From positions 124,001 to 188,000 of the forward strand of contig NZ_JAIHON010000019.1 of assembly GCF_021173675.1 (NCBI RefSeq): a stretch of DNA of 64,000 bases. Reading direction: 5' to 3'. The DNA is from Streptomyces lincolnensis (lineage in GTDB: Bacteria; Actinomycetota; Actinomycetes; Streptomycetales; Streptomycetaceae). The translations under genes and the position numbers were made by a program. Within the stretch, counting starts at the first letter, position 1; the number at the start of each line of letters is the position of its first letter. Below are positions 27,499 to 35,031 of the stretch, one piece after another. The notes beneath the pieces are model-generated. The model made no database searches. It was not told where the DNA came from and saw nothing but the letters and a program-made list of their open reading frames with translations.

Positions 27499-28187
27499 AC
27501 CTCGTCGCGCAGGCGGGCGAGCCCGCTGAGAAGCAGGTCGAGGCCGAAGGAGAACTCGTCCTCGATCGGAACCGGCATCACCCCGGCCACGGCGACGGTG
27601 GCCGGGAACAGGTCCGGATCCACGCTCCGAAAGGCGGCCTCCGCCCGGGTGTCGTCGGGTCGTCCCGCGCCGCCGTGCCCGTTGGCCTGTACGGCGAACC
27701 CGAGGACGTAGCGGGCCAGAGTCGCGTACGCGTACGCGGCGACCCGCGGCGGGAAACCACTGCCGAGCAACACCGCGACACAGCGCTCCCGCAGCGCCAT
27801 GGCGTTCGGCCCCAGCGGAATCTGCTCGACCATCAGACCCGCCGCGTTCCGGTGCCGGGCCAAGGCGTCGAACATGGCGTGCGCGACCGTCCGCAGCGCC
27901 CGTTCCCAGCCCATCGCGAGGAGCTCGTCGCCCTTCAGCTCCACGACGCCGAACATGCGGTCCACGACATGAGCGATGAGGTCCGCCCGGTTGTCGAAGT
28001 GCCGGTACAGCGTCGCCGTGCCCGAGCCCAGACGCTGAGCCAGCGTCCGCATCGACAGAGCGTCGGAGCCGTCCTCGTCCACGATCCGCAGTGCTGTGGC
28101 GACGATGCGCTCCAACGGCACCGGCGGCCGTCCCGGAGAACGCCGAGCCGACGCCGCGCCCGCCCGCGCGGGAACAGGTTCTGCCAC
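27495..28187 (-). CDS. TetR-family regulator of the hydrolase-monooxygenase operon
   Basis: A 230-residue TetR repressor. The HTH is LERIVATALRIVDEDGSDALSMRTLAQRLGSGTATLYRHFDNRADLIAHVVD, followed by a TetR_C-type domain ending FSFGLDLLLSGLARLRDEV. The start is uncertain: GTG 28187 follows GAGGAGG by 11 nt, and a GTG at 28226 would add 13 residues. It is convergent with the operon at 22799-27468. Its own promoter contains a motif also found upstream of that operon, so it most likely represses both and senses a pathway intermediate. Confidence 0.85.
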   Translation of the reverse strand: MAEPVPARAGAASARRSPGRPPVPLERIVATALRIVDEDGSDALSMRTLAQRLGSGTATLYRHFDNRADLIAHVVDRMFGVVELKGDELLAMGWERALRTVAHAMFDALARHRNAAGLMVEQIPLGPNAMALRERCVAVLLGSGFPPRVAAYAYATLARYVLGFAVQANGHGGAGRPDDTRAEAAFRSVDPDLFPATVAVAGVMPVPIEDEFSFGLDLLLSGLARLRDEV

Positions 28188-28219
28188 GGAACGTCCCACC
28201 TCCTCAAACAGCCGTAACA

Positions 28220-28239
28220 GCAACACCGTAACCGATATG
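28220..28239. promoter_or_regulatory. Candidate TetR autoregulatory operator
   Basis: On the minus strand this reads CATATCGGTTACGGTGTTGC, matching the sequence before the 22799 operon at TATCGG, AC and GTGT in register. It lies just upstream of the TetR start. A second CCGTAAC on the plus strand starts at 28212. Confidence 0.5.
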
Positions 28240-28767
28240 AAGACCGGTGATCGGACGAGTGCCGGAGGTGGTCGCGTTCCCTGTGACCACAGACGCTAGG
28301 TGTCTCCGGAGCACTACGCTGACCTGCACTTTTGCCAACCACATTCAGCAGTATGGGGAGCTGTCTGCCGAGGATTCTTGGCACATCGGTACAGATTCGA
28401 AGGCCTCCCTGCCTGCACCGACGACGCCCCTTCCTCCTCCGGTTGCCTCCAATGGCCCATCCCCAACCACGACGTCACGTCGGCGTCCTTCCCAGAGGGC
28501 CGCTGGATCACTCCCTCGAAAACGGGGCGGCGGTCTTCTATCTGCCGACGACGCTGCTCGGGTGAGCGTGTCGCGGAGGCCTCCGCTCTTCCCCGCTCAG
28601 ATCACTGCCATATGGCGACTCACCTCCGGCCTACGCGCCCCCTGGTTGGACCGTCAGCCTTTGCTGGACTTGGTCAGTGGGGGGCTCAGCACCTCGGGAC
28701 ATCTCCCTGAGACCGCCCAGCAAGGGTGCTGCGTGATGACCGTGGGAGGCGCACCCCTGGTATCACG

Positions 28768-28830
28768 GTGCGATGAGGCGTTACGAAGATCCAGAGGCCC
28801 TTAAGATGATCTTCGTAATTTCCATCGCAC
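28768..28830. promoter_or_regulatory. Long imperfect hairpin upstream of TnsA-like gene
   Basis: GTGCGATG (28768-28775) pairs with CATCGCAC (28823-28830), and inside it TTACGAAGATC (28781-28791) pairs with GATCTTCGTAA (28808-28818). That gives 19 perfect base pairs in two blocks, ending 22 bp before the GTG of the transposase subunit gene. It may be an attenuator, a repressor site or an anti-read-in structure. Confidence 0.6.
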
Positions 28831-28852
28831 TCTTGGCATGTAAGGCGGAGAC

Positions 28853-29735
28853 GTGGCTCCCCAGCCCCCGCTGCTCGATCACTCGCCAGTTGGCGCATCG
28901 AGCGCTACTGTCCCCTGGTCGGACACATCGACATTGCACGATCTCGCCCGAATGCATGCCATCTCAGCTGACGCCGTCAGTCAACTGGCCATGCCGTCGG
29001 ACTGGACTGCCCGGTGGACTACGGCGTGGCGTTTCGGACGGACGCTCGTCGGTTGCACCGTCAGGAACCTGGGCGAGGTCGACGTGCTCTCAAGTGTTCC
29101 TGTGCGCCGCTTCACTTGGCGTACCGATCAGTGGCATCGCCCCGGCCTTGGAATATCTGGTCAGTACCGACCGTCACCACGGTTTCGAGAGTTTCGAGGA
29201 GGAACTCCTCCTTCTGGCAGCTGACTTCTCAGGATCTCTTGTGGAGGCGCTGACTCAACCGTTCCGTCTGCGCTTCCAGAGCGTCAACGGCAGCGTCGAG
29301 CACATCCCGGACTATCTTCTGCTGACCGACGACACGCCGTGGCTCATCGATGTGCGGCCTTCAGCACGGATAGAACCTGAGGACGAGGTCAAGTTCGCCG
29401 CTGCGGCCGAGGTCGCCCTGATTGCTGGGTGGAACTACGCGGTGGTTGCTGGTTGGCACGACCATGTAGTAGGCCTGATCGATACGCTGTCCGCCGGACG
29501 AAGGCACTTGACCGACCCACTGCGGCTACAGGAGCAGCTGCTTCTGGCGGCAGAAGACGGTCCACAACCGTTCGGGACCCTGGTAAGGCGCTGCAGCCTG
29601 GAAGCCGTTGCCCGGGCTCATGCGATCCATCTGTTGTGGCATCGCCAATTGGGCCTGCAGATTTCTGGCCCTCTGACCGACGCGAGCACGATCCGCCTGT
29701 CCCTCTCTCGCCGCCCGGCGAGTGGGAGTTGGTGA
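28853..29735 (+). pseudogene. TnsA-like transposase endonuclease subunit, frameshifted
   Basis: Heteromeric-transposase endonuclease of the Tn7 TnsA type, which cuts 5' ends at the element. The reading frame starts at GTG 28853 (MAPQPPLLDHS) and codes well through WRFGRTLVGCTVRNLGEVDVL and FTWRTDQWHRPG. At about 29137-29149 it must change frame to continue as LEYLVSTDRHHGFESFEEELLLL. The span is 883 bp, one base more than 294 codons, fitting a single inserted C in CGCCCCGGCC. The nuclease core is WLIDVRPSARIEPEDEVKF. The stop overlaps the TnsB-like GTG (GTGA). It is a pseudogene unless the extra base is a sequencing error or a slippage site. Confidence 0.75.
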
Positions 29736-31849
29736 CAGTGACCGCTGCAGTTGCCTGGGACCTCTCGCCGGGAAACGAGTTCGTCGTGAACGGCGTGCCG
29801 TGGACAGTGGAGGCATTTCAACCCCAAGTCGGAAAGGTGGTGCTGGTCCGGCCCGAGCATGAGGCTTGGAAGACGTCGGTGCGGCAGTTGATGCACCATC
29901 CGAACATCAGGCCGTCGACACGAACGAGGAAGGACCTTCCGGCCGCCAGCCGCGGGCGGCAGCCAAAGGGCGTTCTCGATCTGCCGCCGAGCAAGCGGCC
30001 ACTCGTGATGTTGCGGGTGGACCATTTGCGGGAGGTGGAGACCGGGTTTCGCAGCGGTGATCCGCTGAACGCGCTCCCCGGAGAGCCGAAGCCGCAATAC
30101 GATCCGAACTCCACCACGTTGACCGAGCGCCGTCATGCCAAGGTGCGGGAGCTGCGGCAGGACACGATACGCAACCCGGATCTGACCGCCGCCCACTGCT
30201 TGGACAAGGTCAGCTACCGCACTCTGATCCGCTGGGATCTGGACCGCCGCCGCTTCGGTCCGGTGGGATGTGCGGACGACCGGTGGCTGCGGGAGGCGAC
30301 CGGCCGTCAGATCTCAGCCGCGGTACGTGAGGCGATCTTTGCGGTACGCCACGAGACCCTGCACCGCTCCAAGCTGACAGCAAAAGACCGTGAACGGCTG
30401 ATCCATCAGTACGTACGCGAGGAGTTCGGGAAGGACGAGCCGGTACCCAGTTACGAAACCCTCCGGGTCGTGTGGAAGGAGTGGTTCGGATCAACCGGAG
30501 CCCGTCAGCGCTATGCCGTTTCAGCTGCACGGGCTCAAGCGGTGGCGACAGGTAGGCACGTGGTGGTCAGTCGGCCCGGGCAAGTAGTGGCGCTCGACAC
30601 GACGGTACTCCCGGTCAAAGTCCGTGGGCAGGTCTTTGGCGACCCGGTGTCAGTGCATCTGACGCTGGCTCTGGACGTATACACGCATTCGATCGTGGCT
30701 TTCCGACTCACGTTGGTCTCGGACACCTCAGTAGACGTCGCCATGATCTTGCGGGACGTCATGATGCCGCTGCCCATGCGCCCGGACTGGGGCGAGGAGA
30801 TGGAGTGGGCCTATCCCGGGGTTCCCGGCAGCGTGATCGCGGAATTCACTGATGTCAAGGTCGCTGGGCTACCGTTCTTCGCCCCGGAGACCGTGACCAC
30901 CGACCACGGCTCGGTGTACAAGAATCACCACCTGATCGAGGTTCAGCGGGTGATCGGCGCGACGATCCGGCCGAGTCGGGTGCTGCGGCCGACCGACAAG
31001 CAGGCGGTGGAGCGAGCCTTCGGCGCGATCCAGTCCCTGCTGTTCCGGATTCTTCCGGGCTACCAGGGCGTCGACAGCTCAGATCGCGGCATCGATCCGG
31101 AAAGTGACGCATGCATCACCGTGGCGGAGATGGAGCACTTGATTGCCACCTGGGTCGTCAGGATCTGGCAGAACCGCAGGTTCGGTTCCTACGCACCCAG
31201 TTGGGATCCTGCTGGTGATCACAGTCCGAATACCCTGTTCGCGGCGTCCATGGCCCAGGGCGGCTTTGCACTGCAGATCCCGCCGGCGGAGTTGTACTAC
31301 CAACTGCTTCCTACTCATCGGGTGATGATTCACGGCCGACGCGGCGTAAAAATCAGAAATCTCTGGTACGACGGGGAGGCACTGAACGAGTGGCGTTTCC
31401 GTCCGTCTGGCCGGGGCGGGGCGGCGAAGAACAAGTACGTGTTCCACCGGGATCCACGTGATCCATGTTTCGTTTTCTTCCAAGATCCGCTCACTCATGA
31501 ATGGCATCAGTTGCGTTGGGTGGGCCTTCCGGACGAGGGCCGAATGCCCGCGTTCAGTGACGCCCGCGTACGGCAGGTAATGCGCGAGCTGCGCAATCAG
31601 GGGCTGAAGCCGAAGTCCGACAAAGATCTACTGCCCCTGTTGCTGGACTTGATCGGGAGCAATGTCCCCGTGGACCAATGGCCCACCCGTATGACCAAGG
31701 CCCAGCGAACCGAGCACGCCCGCGAAGAGGCCCAGGCCACAGCGGCGGCAGCCGACCGACCGAAGCCCTCCCCTGCCCCTGCATACGGCCCGGCAAGCCG
31801 ACTTCACCATAACCGGGGCATAGCGCTATACCTCGGGGCGATCCCCTAG
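29732..31849 (+). CDS. TnsB-like DDE transposase (Mu C-terminal domain)
   Basis: A 705-residue transposase. N-terminal DNA-binding segments precede an RNase-H fold with the catalytic triad Asp289 (VVALDTTVLPV), Asp391 (VTTDHGSVYKN) and Glu427 (KQAVERAFG). The D-to-E spacing of 35 residues is classic for DDE enzymes. A Mu-type C-terminal beta-barrel follows, with IHGRRGVKIRNLWYDG. It would join 3' ends during transposition together with TnsA. GTG 29732 overlaps the TnsA stop; GTG 29738 has better spacing from GGGAG. The base composition is visibly less GC-rich than its neighbours, a sign of transfer. No TnsC ATPase or TniQ follows. Confidence 0.88.
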   Translation: MTVTAAVAWDLSPGNEFVVNGVPWTVEAFQPQVGKVVLVRPEHEAWKTSVRQLMHHPNIRPSTRTRKDLPAASRGRQPKGVLDLPPSKRPLVMLRVDHLREVETGFRSGDPLNALPGEPKPQYDPNSTTLTERRHAKVRELRQDTIRNPDLTAAHCLDKVSYRTLIRWDLDRRRFGPVGCADDRWLREATGRQISAAVREAIFAVRHETLHRSKLTAKDRERLIHQYVREEFGKDEPVPSYETLRVVWKEWFGSTGARQRYAVSAARAQAVATGRHVVVSRPGQVVALDTTVLPVKVRGQVFGDPVSVHLTLALDVYTHSIVAFRLTLVSDTSVDVAMILRDVMMPLPMRPDWGEEMEWAYPGVPGSVIAEFTDVKVAGLPFFAPETVTTDHGSVYKNHHLIEVQRVIGATIRPSRVLRPTDKQAVERAFGAIQSLLFRILPGYQGVDSSDRGIDPESDACITVAEMEHLIATWVVRIWQNRRFGSYAPSWDPAGDHSPNTLFAASMAQGGFALQIPPAELYYQLLPTHRVMIHGRRGVKIRNLWYDGEALNEWRFRPSGRGGAAKNKYVFHRDPRDPCFVFFQDPLTHEWHQLRWVGLPDEGRMPAFSDARVRQVMRELRNQGLKPKSDKDLLPLLLDLIGSNVPVDQWPTRMTKAQRTEHAREEAQATAAAADRPKPSPAPAYGPASRLHHNRGIALYLGAIP

Positions 31850-31854
31850 AGCCG

Positions 31855-32349
31855 TTAAGCCCGTTTCCCACCGTTCTGCTCCCGGACGGTGTCGAACAGG
31901 GACGTCAGAGTGGGACTTGCCGCGAGACTGCCCAGCAGGACGTGAAGCGACTGCCGTTCCGTGGCACCCAGGTCTGCGAGGATTTCGCCGTCGAGATCTA
32001 CGAGTGTGTGGTTGAGGCGGGCCAGGACCTTGCGCCCTTCGGTGGTGATGTCCACGGCGTAGCGGCGACGATCCTGCGGATCTCGTGTCCGCTCCGCGTA
32101 TCCGGCGCGCTCCAGGTCGTCGAGACTCGTCACCATCGTCGCGGGGTCGATGCGCAGGAACGAGCCAAGTGCCAGTTGCGGCATCGCACCGTTGTCCACC
32201 AAAGCCTGCAGGACGCTGTAATGCCGCACCCGCAGGCCGGTCCCGCCAATGCCGTCCTCGGCGATCCTGAACGCCACCTGCCCGAGTTTGACCAGCAGGC
32301 AGATGGTGTGTTCGGCCACTGTCCCCGGAACCAGCGGAGCCTCGGACAT
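31855..32349 (-). CDS. MarR-family regulator
   Basis: A 164-residue winged-helix regulator. RVRHYSVLQALVDNGAMPQLALGSFLRIDPATMVTSLDDLERAGYAERTRDPQDRRRYAVDITTEG shows the MarR HTH, recognition helix and DRR wing. The stop lies only 5 bp from the stop of the convergent transposase gene, so the element boundary falls at its 3' end. The upstream region has CGTACGA-type motifs also found in the acyl-CoA dehydrogenase/SDR promoter, its likely target besides itself. Confidence 0.9.
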   Translation of the reverse strand: MSEAPLVPGTVAEHTICLLVKLGQVAFRIAEDGIGGTGLRVRHYSVLQALVDNGAMPQLALGSFLRIDPATMVTSLDDLERAGYAERTRDPQDRRRYAVDITTEGRKVLARLNHTLVDLDGEILADLGATERQSLHVLLGSLAASPTLTSLFDTVREQNGGKRA

Positions 32350-32366
32350 CGTTTATCCCGCCCATG

Positions 32367-32400
32367 GTTAGTCGTACGTATGGTCCTGTCCATCGTACGA
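32367..32400. promoter_or_regulatory. Candidate MarR operator, two CGTACGA motifs
   Basis: Upstream of the MarR start are TTAGTCGTACG (32368-32378; minus-strand CGTACGACTAA) and the perfect palindrome TCGTACGA (32393-32400). The first matches CGTACGATTAG at 33734-33744 in the acyl-CoA dehydrogenase/SDR promoter. Confidence 0.45.
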
Positions 32401-32482
32401 GAAGGCCCGAGGCACCAGGACCGCTGCAGGCCGGCGAGATTCCCCACCTTCCGCCGGCTTACGGCCGGTGCGTCCTGGGTGC

Positions 32483-33709
32483 TCAGCCGACGATGGCCCG
32501 ACCGAAGATCTGCCGGGCTATGACCCACTTCTGGATCTCGTTGGTGCCCTCATAGATCTCGCCGATCTTGCTGTCCCGGTAGATCGCCTCGACGGGGCCG
32601 GGGCTGCCGTCGGCACCCAGTTCGCGCGCGAAGCCGAGGCCTCCGAAGGCCTGGACGGCGTCGCGCGCCATGTCCACCGACAGTTTGGTGGCGTAGTACT
32701 TCGCCATCGCGGCCTCGGGCTCCGGGGACGGGTTGCCCGCGTCCAGGCGCAGGGCGGCCTTGGTGTAGAGGGTGCGGGCGTTCTCGATCTCGGTGGCCCG
32801 TTCGGCGAGCAGGAACTGCCAGTGCTGGTTGGCGGCCACCGGCTTGCCGAAGGCGTGTCGCGTCGACAGGTGGGCCACGGTGTGGTCGAAGGCGGCCTGC
32901 GCCATGCCGACCCCGGCAGCCGCGATGCCGATCCGGCCGTAGGTCAGAGTGGACAGTGCATGGCGCAGTCCGTGTCCCTCGGCGCCACCGAGGAGATCGT
33001 CGTCGGTCAGGTGCACATCCGTGAAGCGGACGTCCGCGGTGAGCTGGCCGCGGTTGCCCATCTTGCGGTCGGGAAGGCCGACCTCCACTCCGGGAAGCGC
33101 CGTGTCGACGATGAACATGCTCAGCCGGGTGCCGGTGCGGGCGAGAACCACCACGAACCCGGCGACGGGCGAGTTGGAGATCCACCGCTTGTGGCCGTTC
33201 AGCACCCAGCCGGCCTCGGTGCGTATCGCCTCGGTCTGAACCGCCTGCGGGGACAGGTCACTTGAGGCATCCGGCTCGGTGGTGGCGAACGCGCCGACCA
33301 CCGAGCCCTCCGCGACCTTTCGCAGCCATCGCTGCTGCTGCTCCTCGGTGCCCTGCCGCAGGGCGTTGCCCGCCAGGATGCAGTGCACATCGAAGACGGC
33401 CGCGACGCTGCTGGAGTAGTAGGCCAGTTCCTCGATGGCCGCGGCGGTGGCGCTCGCCGGGTGGGTCAGACCGTCGCCGCCGACCTCGCTGGGGAAGGGG
33501 ATCCGGAAGACCCCCGCCGACGCAAGCCCGTCAAACACCTGCCGGGGGAAGCCGTCCGTGCGCTCGTCGCCGCCCGCGATCGCCACGGCGTGCGGAGCCA
33601 CTTCGTGCTCTGCGATCCGGCGCACGGCAGCGCGAACGGACTGTGTCTCTTTGGGGGCCAGGAGCTCGTGGTAGAGCCGGTCGATCTGGCGTGCGGGAGT
33701 GGAAGTCAT
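32483..33709 (-). CDS. Acyl-CoA dehydrogenase
   Basis: A 408-residue FAD-dependent acyl-CoA dehydrogenase catalysing alpha,beta-desaturation of an acyl-CoA. The FAD-binding signature GAFATTEPDASSDLSPQAVQ lies mid-protein, WISNSPVAG and the C-terminal DAVQAFGGLGFARELG follow, and IYEGTNEIQ near the end carries the probable catalytic base. It is divergent from an SDR, with a 63-bp shared promoter holding a MarR-like motif. Together these suggest oxidation of a branched or short acyl-CoA. Confidence 0.92.
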   Translation of the reverse strand: MTSTPARQIDRLYHELLAPKETQSVRAAVRRIAEHEVAPHAVAIAGGDERTDGFPRQVFDGLASAGVFRIPFPSEVGGDGLTHPASATAAAIEELAYYSSSVAAVFDVHCILAGNALRQGTEEQQQRWLRKVAEGSVVGAFATTEPDASSDLSPQAVQTEAIRTEAGWVLNGHKRWISNSPVAGFVVVLARTGTRLSMFIVDTALPGVEVGLPDRKMGNRGQLTADVRFTDVHLTDDDLLGGAEGHGLRHALSTLTYGRIGIAAAGVGMAQAAFDHTVAHLSTRHAFGKPVAANQHWQFLLAERATEIENARTLYTKAALRLDAGNPSPEPEAAMAKYYATKLSVDMARDAVQAFGGLGFARELGADGSPGPVEAIYRDSKIGEIYEGTNEIQKWVIARQIFGRAIVG

Positions 33710-33733
33710 ACGCGGAAGATACCATTAGCATCG

Positions 33734-33744
33734 CGTACGATTAG
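33734..33744. promoter_or_regulatory. CGTACGATTAG motif in divergent promoter
   Basis: CGTACGATTAG lies between the divergent acyl-CoA dehydrogenase and SDR genes, inside ATCG-N4-CGAT. It matches the motif before the MarR gene 1.4 kb away, so MarR control is plausible. Confidence 0.45.
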
Positions 33745-33772
33745 CTCGGCAATCTATTTTGGAGGTTCGACC

Positions 33773-34600
33773 ATGACACAGACGCTGACCGACAAGACCA
33801 TCCTGATGTCGGGAGGCAGCCGCGGCATCGGACTCGCCATCGCTCTGCGCGCGGCCCGCGACGGTGCGAACGTGGTGATGCTCGCCAAGACCGCCGTGCC
33901 GCATCCGAAGCTCGAAGGCACGGTCCACACCGCCGTTGACGAGATTGAGCGCGCGGGCGGCAAGGGGCTGGCCGTCGTCGGTGACGTCCGCGACGAGGAC
34001 GATGTGCGCACCGCTGTCGACGCGGCGGTCAGCGCCTTCGGTGGCATCGACATCGTGGTGAACAACGCCAGCGCGATCGACCTGTCGTCGTCGGAGCAGC
34101 TGGAGATGAAGCGGTACGACCTGATGCAGGACATCAACACGCGTGGCACGTTCCTGCTGAGCAAGGCCGCTATCCCGCACCTGCGCAAGGCGGGCAACCC
34201 GCACATCCTCACGCTCTCCCCGCCGTTGAACCTCGCGCCGCACTGGGTGGGGAAGCACCTCGGTTACACGCTGTCGAAGTACGGCATGAGTCTGTGCGCC
34301 ATCGGGCTCGCCGAGGAGCTCGCCGCCGACGGCATCGCCGCCAACTCGTTGTGGCCGAGGACCCTGATCGACACGGCCGCCGTGCGCAACGTGGTCGGCG
34401 GCGCCGGACAAGCCCGTAGTCCGCGGATCATGGCTGACGCCGCGTACGCCATCCTCACGCGTGACGCGCGGAAGTGCACCGCCAACCTGTTCATCGACGA
34501 CGAGGTCCTGTCGGACGAGGGCGTCACCGACCTGTCCGTCTACAGCCCTGCCGACTTCGAAGGCGATCTCGCGCTCGACATATTCGTCGATCCGGCCTGA
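33773..34600 (+). CDS. SDR-family oxidoreductase (HSDL2-like)
   Basis: A 275-residue SDR. The nucleotide site SGGSRGIG is followed by LAKTAVPHPKLEGTVHTAVDEIE, an insertion characteristic of hydroxysteroid-dehydrogenase-like-2 proteins, then NNASAID and the catalytic YTLSKYGMS. The C-terminal end lacks the usual dimer glycines and reads SVYSPADFEGDLALDIFVDPA. ATG 33773 is supported by GGAGG at 33761-33765. It is likely co-regulated with the acyl-CoA dehydrogenase and acts on a hydroxyacyl or ketone intermediate. Confidence 0.9.
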   Translation: MTQTLTDKTILMSGGSRGIGLAIALRAARDGANVVMLAKTAVPHPKLEGTVHTAVDEIERAGGKGLAVVGDVRDEDDVRTAVDAAVSAFGGIDIVVNNASAIDLSSSEQLEMKRYDLMQDINTRGTFLLSKAAIPHLRKAGNPHILTLSPPLNLAPHWVGKHLGYTLSKYGMSLCAIGLAEELAADGIAANSLWPRTLIDTAAVRNVVGGAGQARSPRIMADAAYAILTRDARKCTANLFIDDEVLSDEGVTDLSVYSPADFEGDLALDIFVDPA

Positions 34601-34611
34601 TCCCACACTGC

Positions 34612-34960
34612 TCAGTCGATGAACGCGAGGGCGTTCTCGATGCCCTTCTCGAGGACCTCATCGGCGAGCTTCGAGTCGAAGGCGGCGCGGGACAGCTGCA
34701 GCGACCCAGGCCTTCGCAGCGGTCGAACTAGTCGATCAGGGCGCGGAGGGACATCCGACGCCGCACTGGTCCCGGTGCTCGGGCGACAGATAGCCGAGAA
34801 CGAGATCCTCGAAGCTGGGCAGCCGGGCCGCAGAGTGCCGTGCCGCGCCGCCTGCATGCGTAGCTCCTCTACGACGACGTTGGCGACGAGGTCGGCCCCT
34901 TCATGCCACAGGATCCTCCGTTCATTCCGCAGGGCCATTGCCTTGCACGTCATCCCGAGC
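34612..34960 (-). pseudogene. TetR-family regulator relic
   Basis: A degraded TetR gene. One frame gives DLVANVVVEELRMQAA and, further on, SKLADEVLEKGIENALAFID at the C-terminus. Another frame between them gives FEDLVLGYLSPEHRDQCGVGCPS and then a stop. These blocks parallel DLVATAIADQLKAQAE, YLSPQHRDDIGDGCPN and AHELLEQGVVNGLALLD of the intact TetR gene at 20751. The helix-turn-helix is missing, with at least one frameshift and an internal deletion. It is dead as a DNA-binding protein. Confidence 0.75.
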
Positions 34961-35031
34961 CTATGGTCTGTCGAATGTAATGTTATGACTCACATTTGAT
35001 GGCGCCGTCAGAGTCAGAGATGAGGCATGCC

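Larger units (their letters stand above)
28188..28852. other. Gene-poor, lower-GC stretch; probable transposon end
   Basis: These 665 bp hold the TetR promoter and then lower-GC sequence with no convincing gene; frames on both strands lack recognisable domains. The stretch is contiguous with the Tn7-like genes and has their base composition, so it is probably the element's outer end. TGACCTGCACTTTTGCCAAC near 28319 could be a transposase-binding repeat, but only one copy was found. A long hairpin sits at 28768-28830. Confidence 0.45.

Noticed and set aside
28247..28804. Possible small protein gene(s) before the TnsA-like gene
   Set aside because: Frames are Pro/Arg/Ser-rich, lack ribosome sites and match no family I recognise; composition fits a transposon end.
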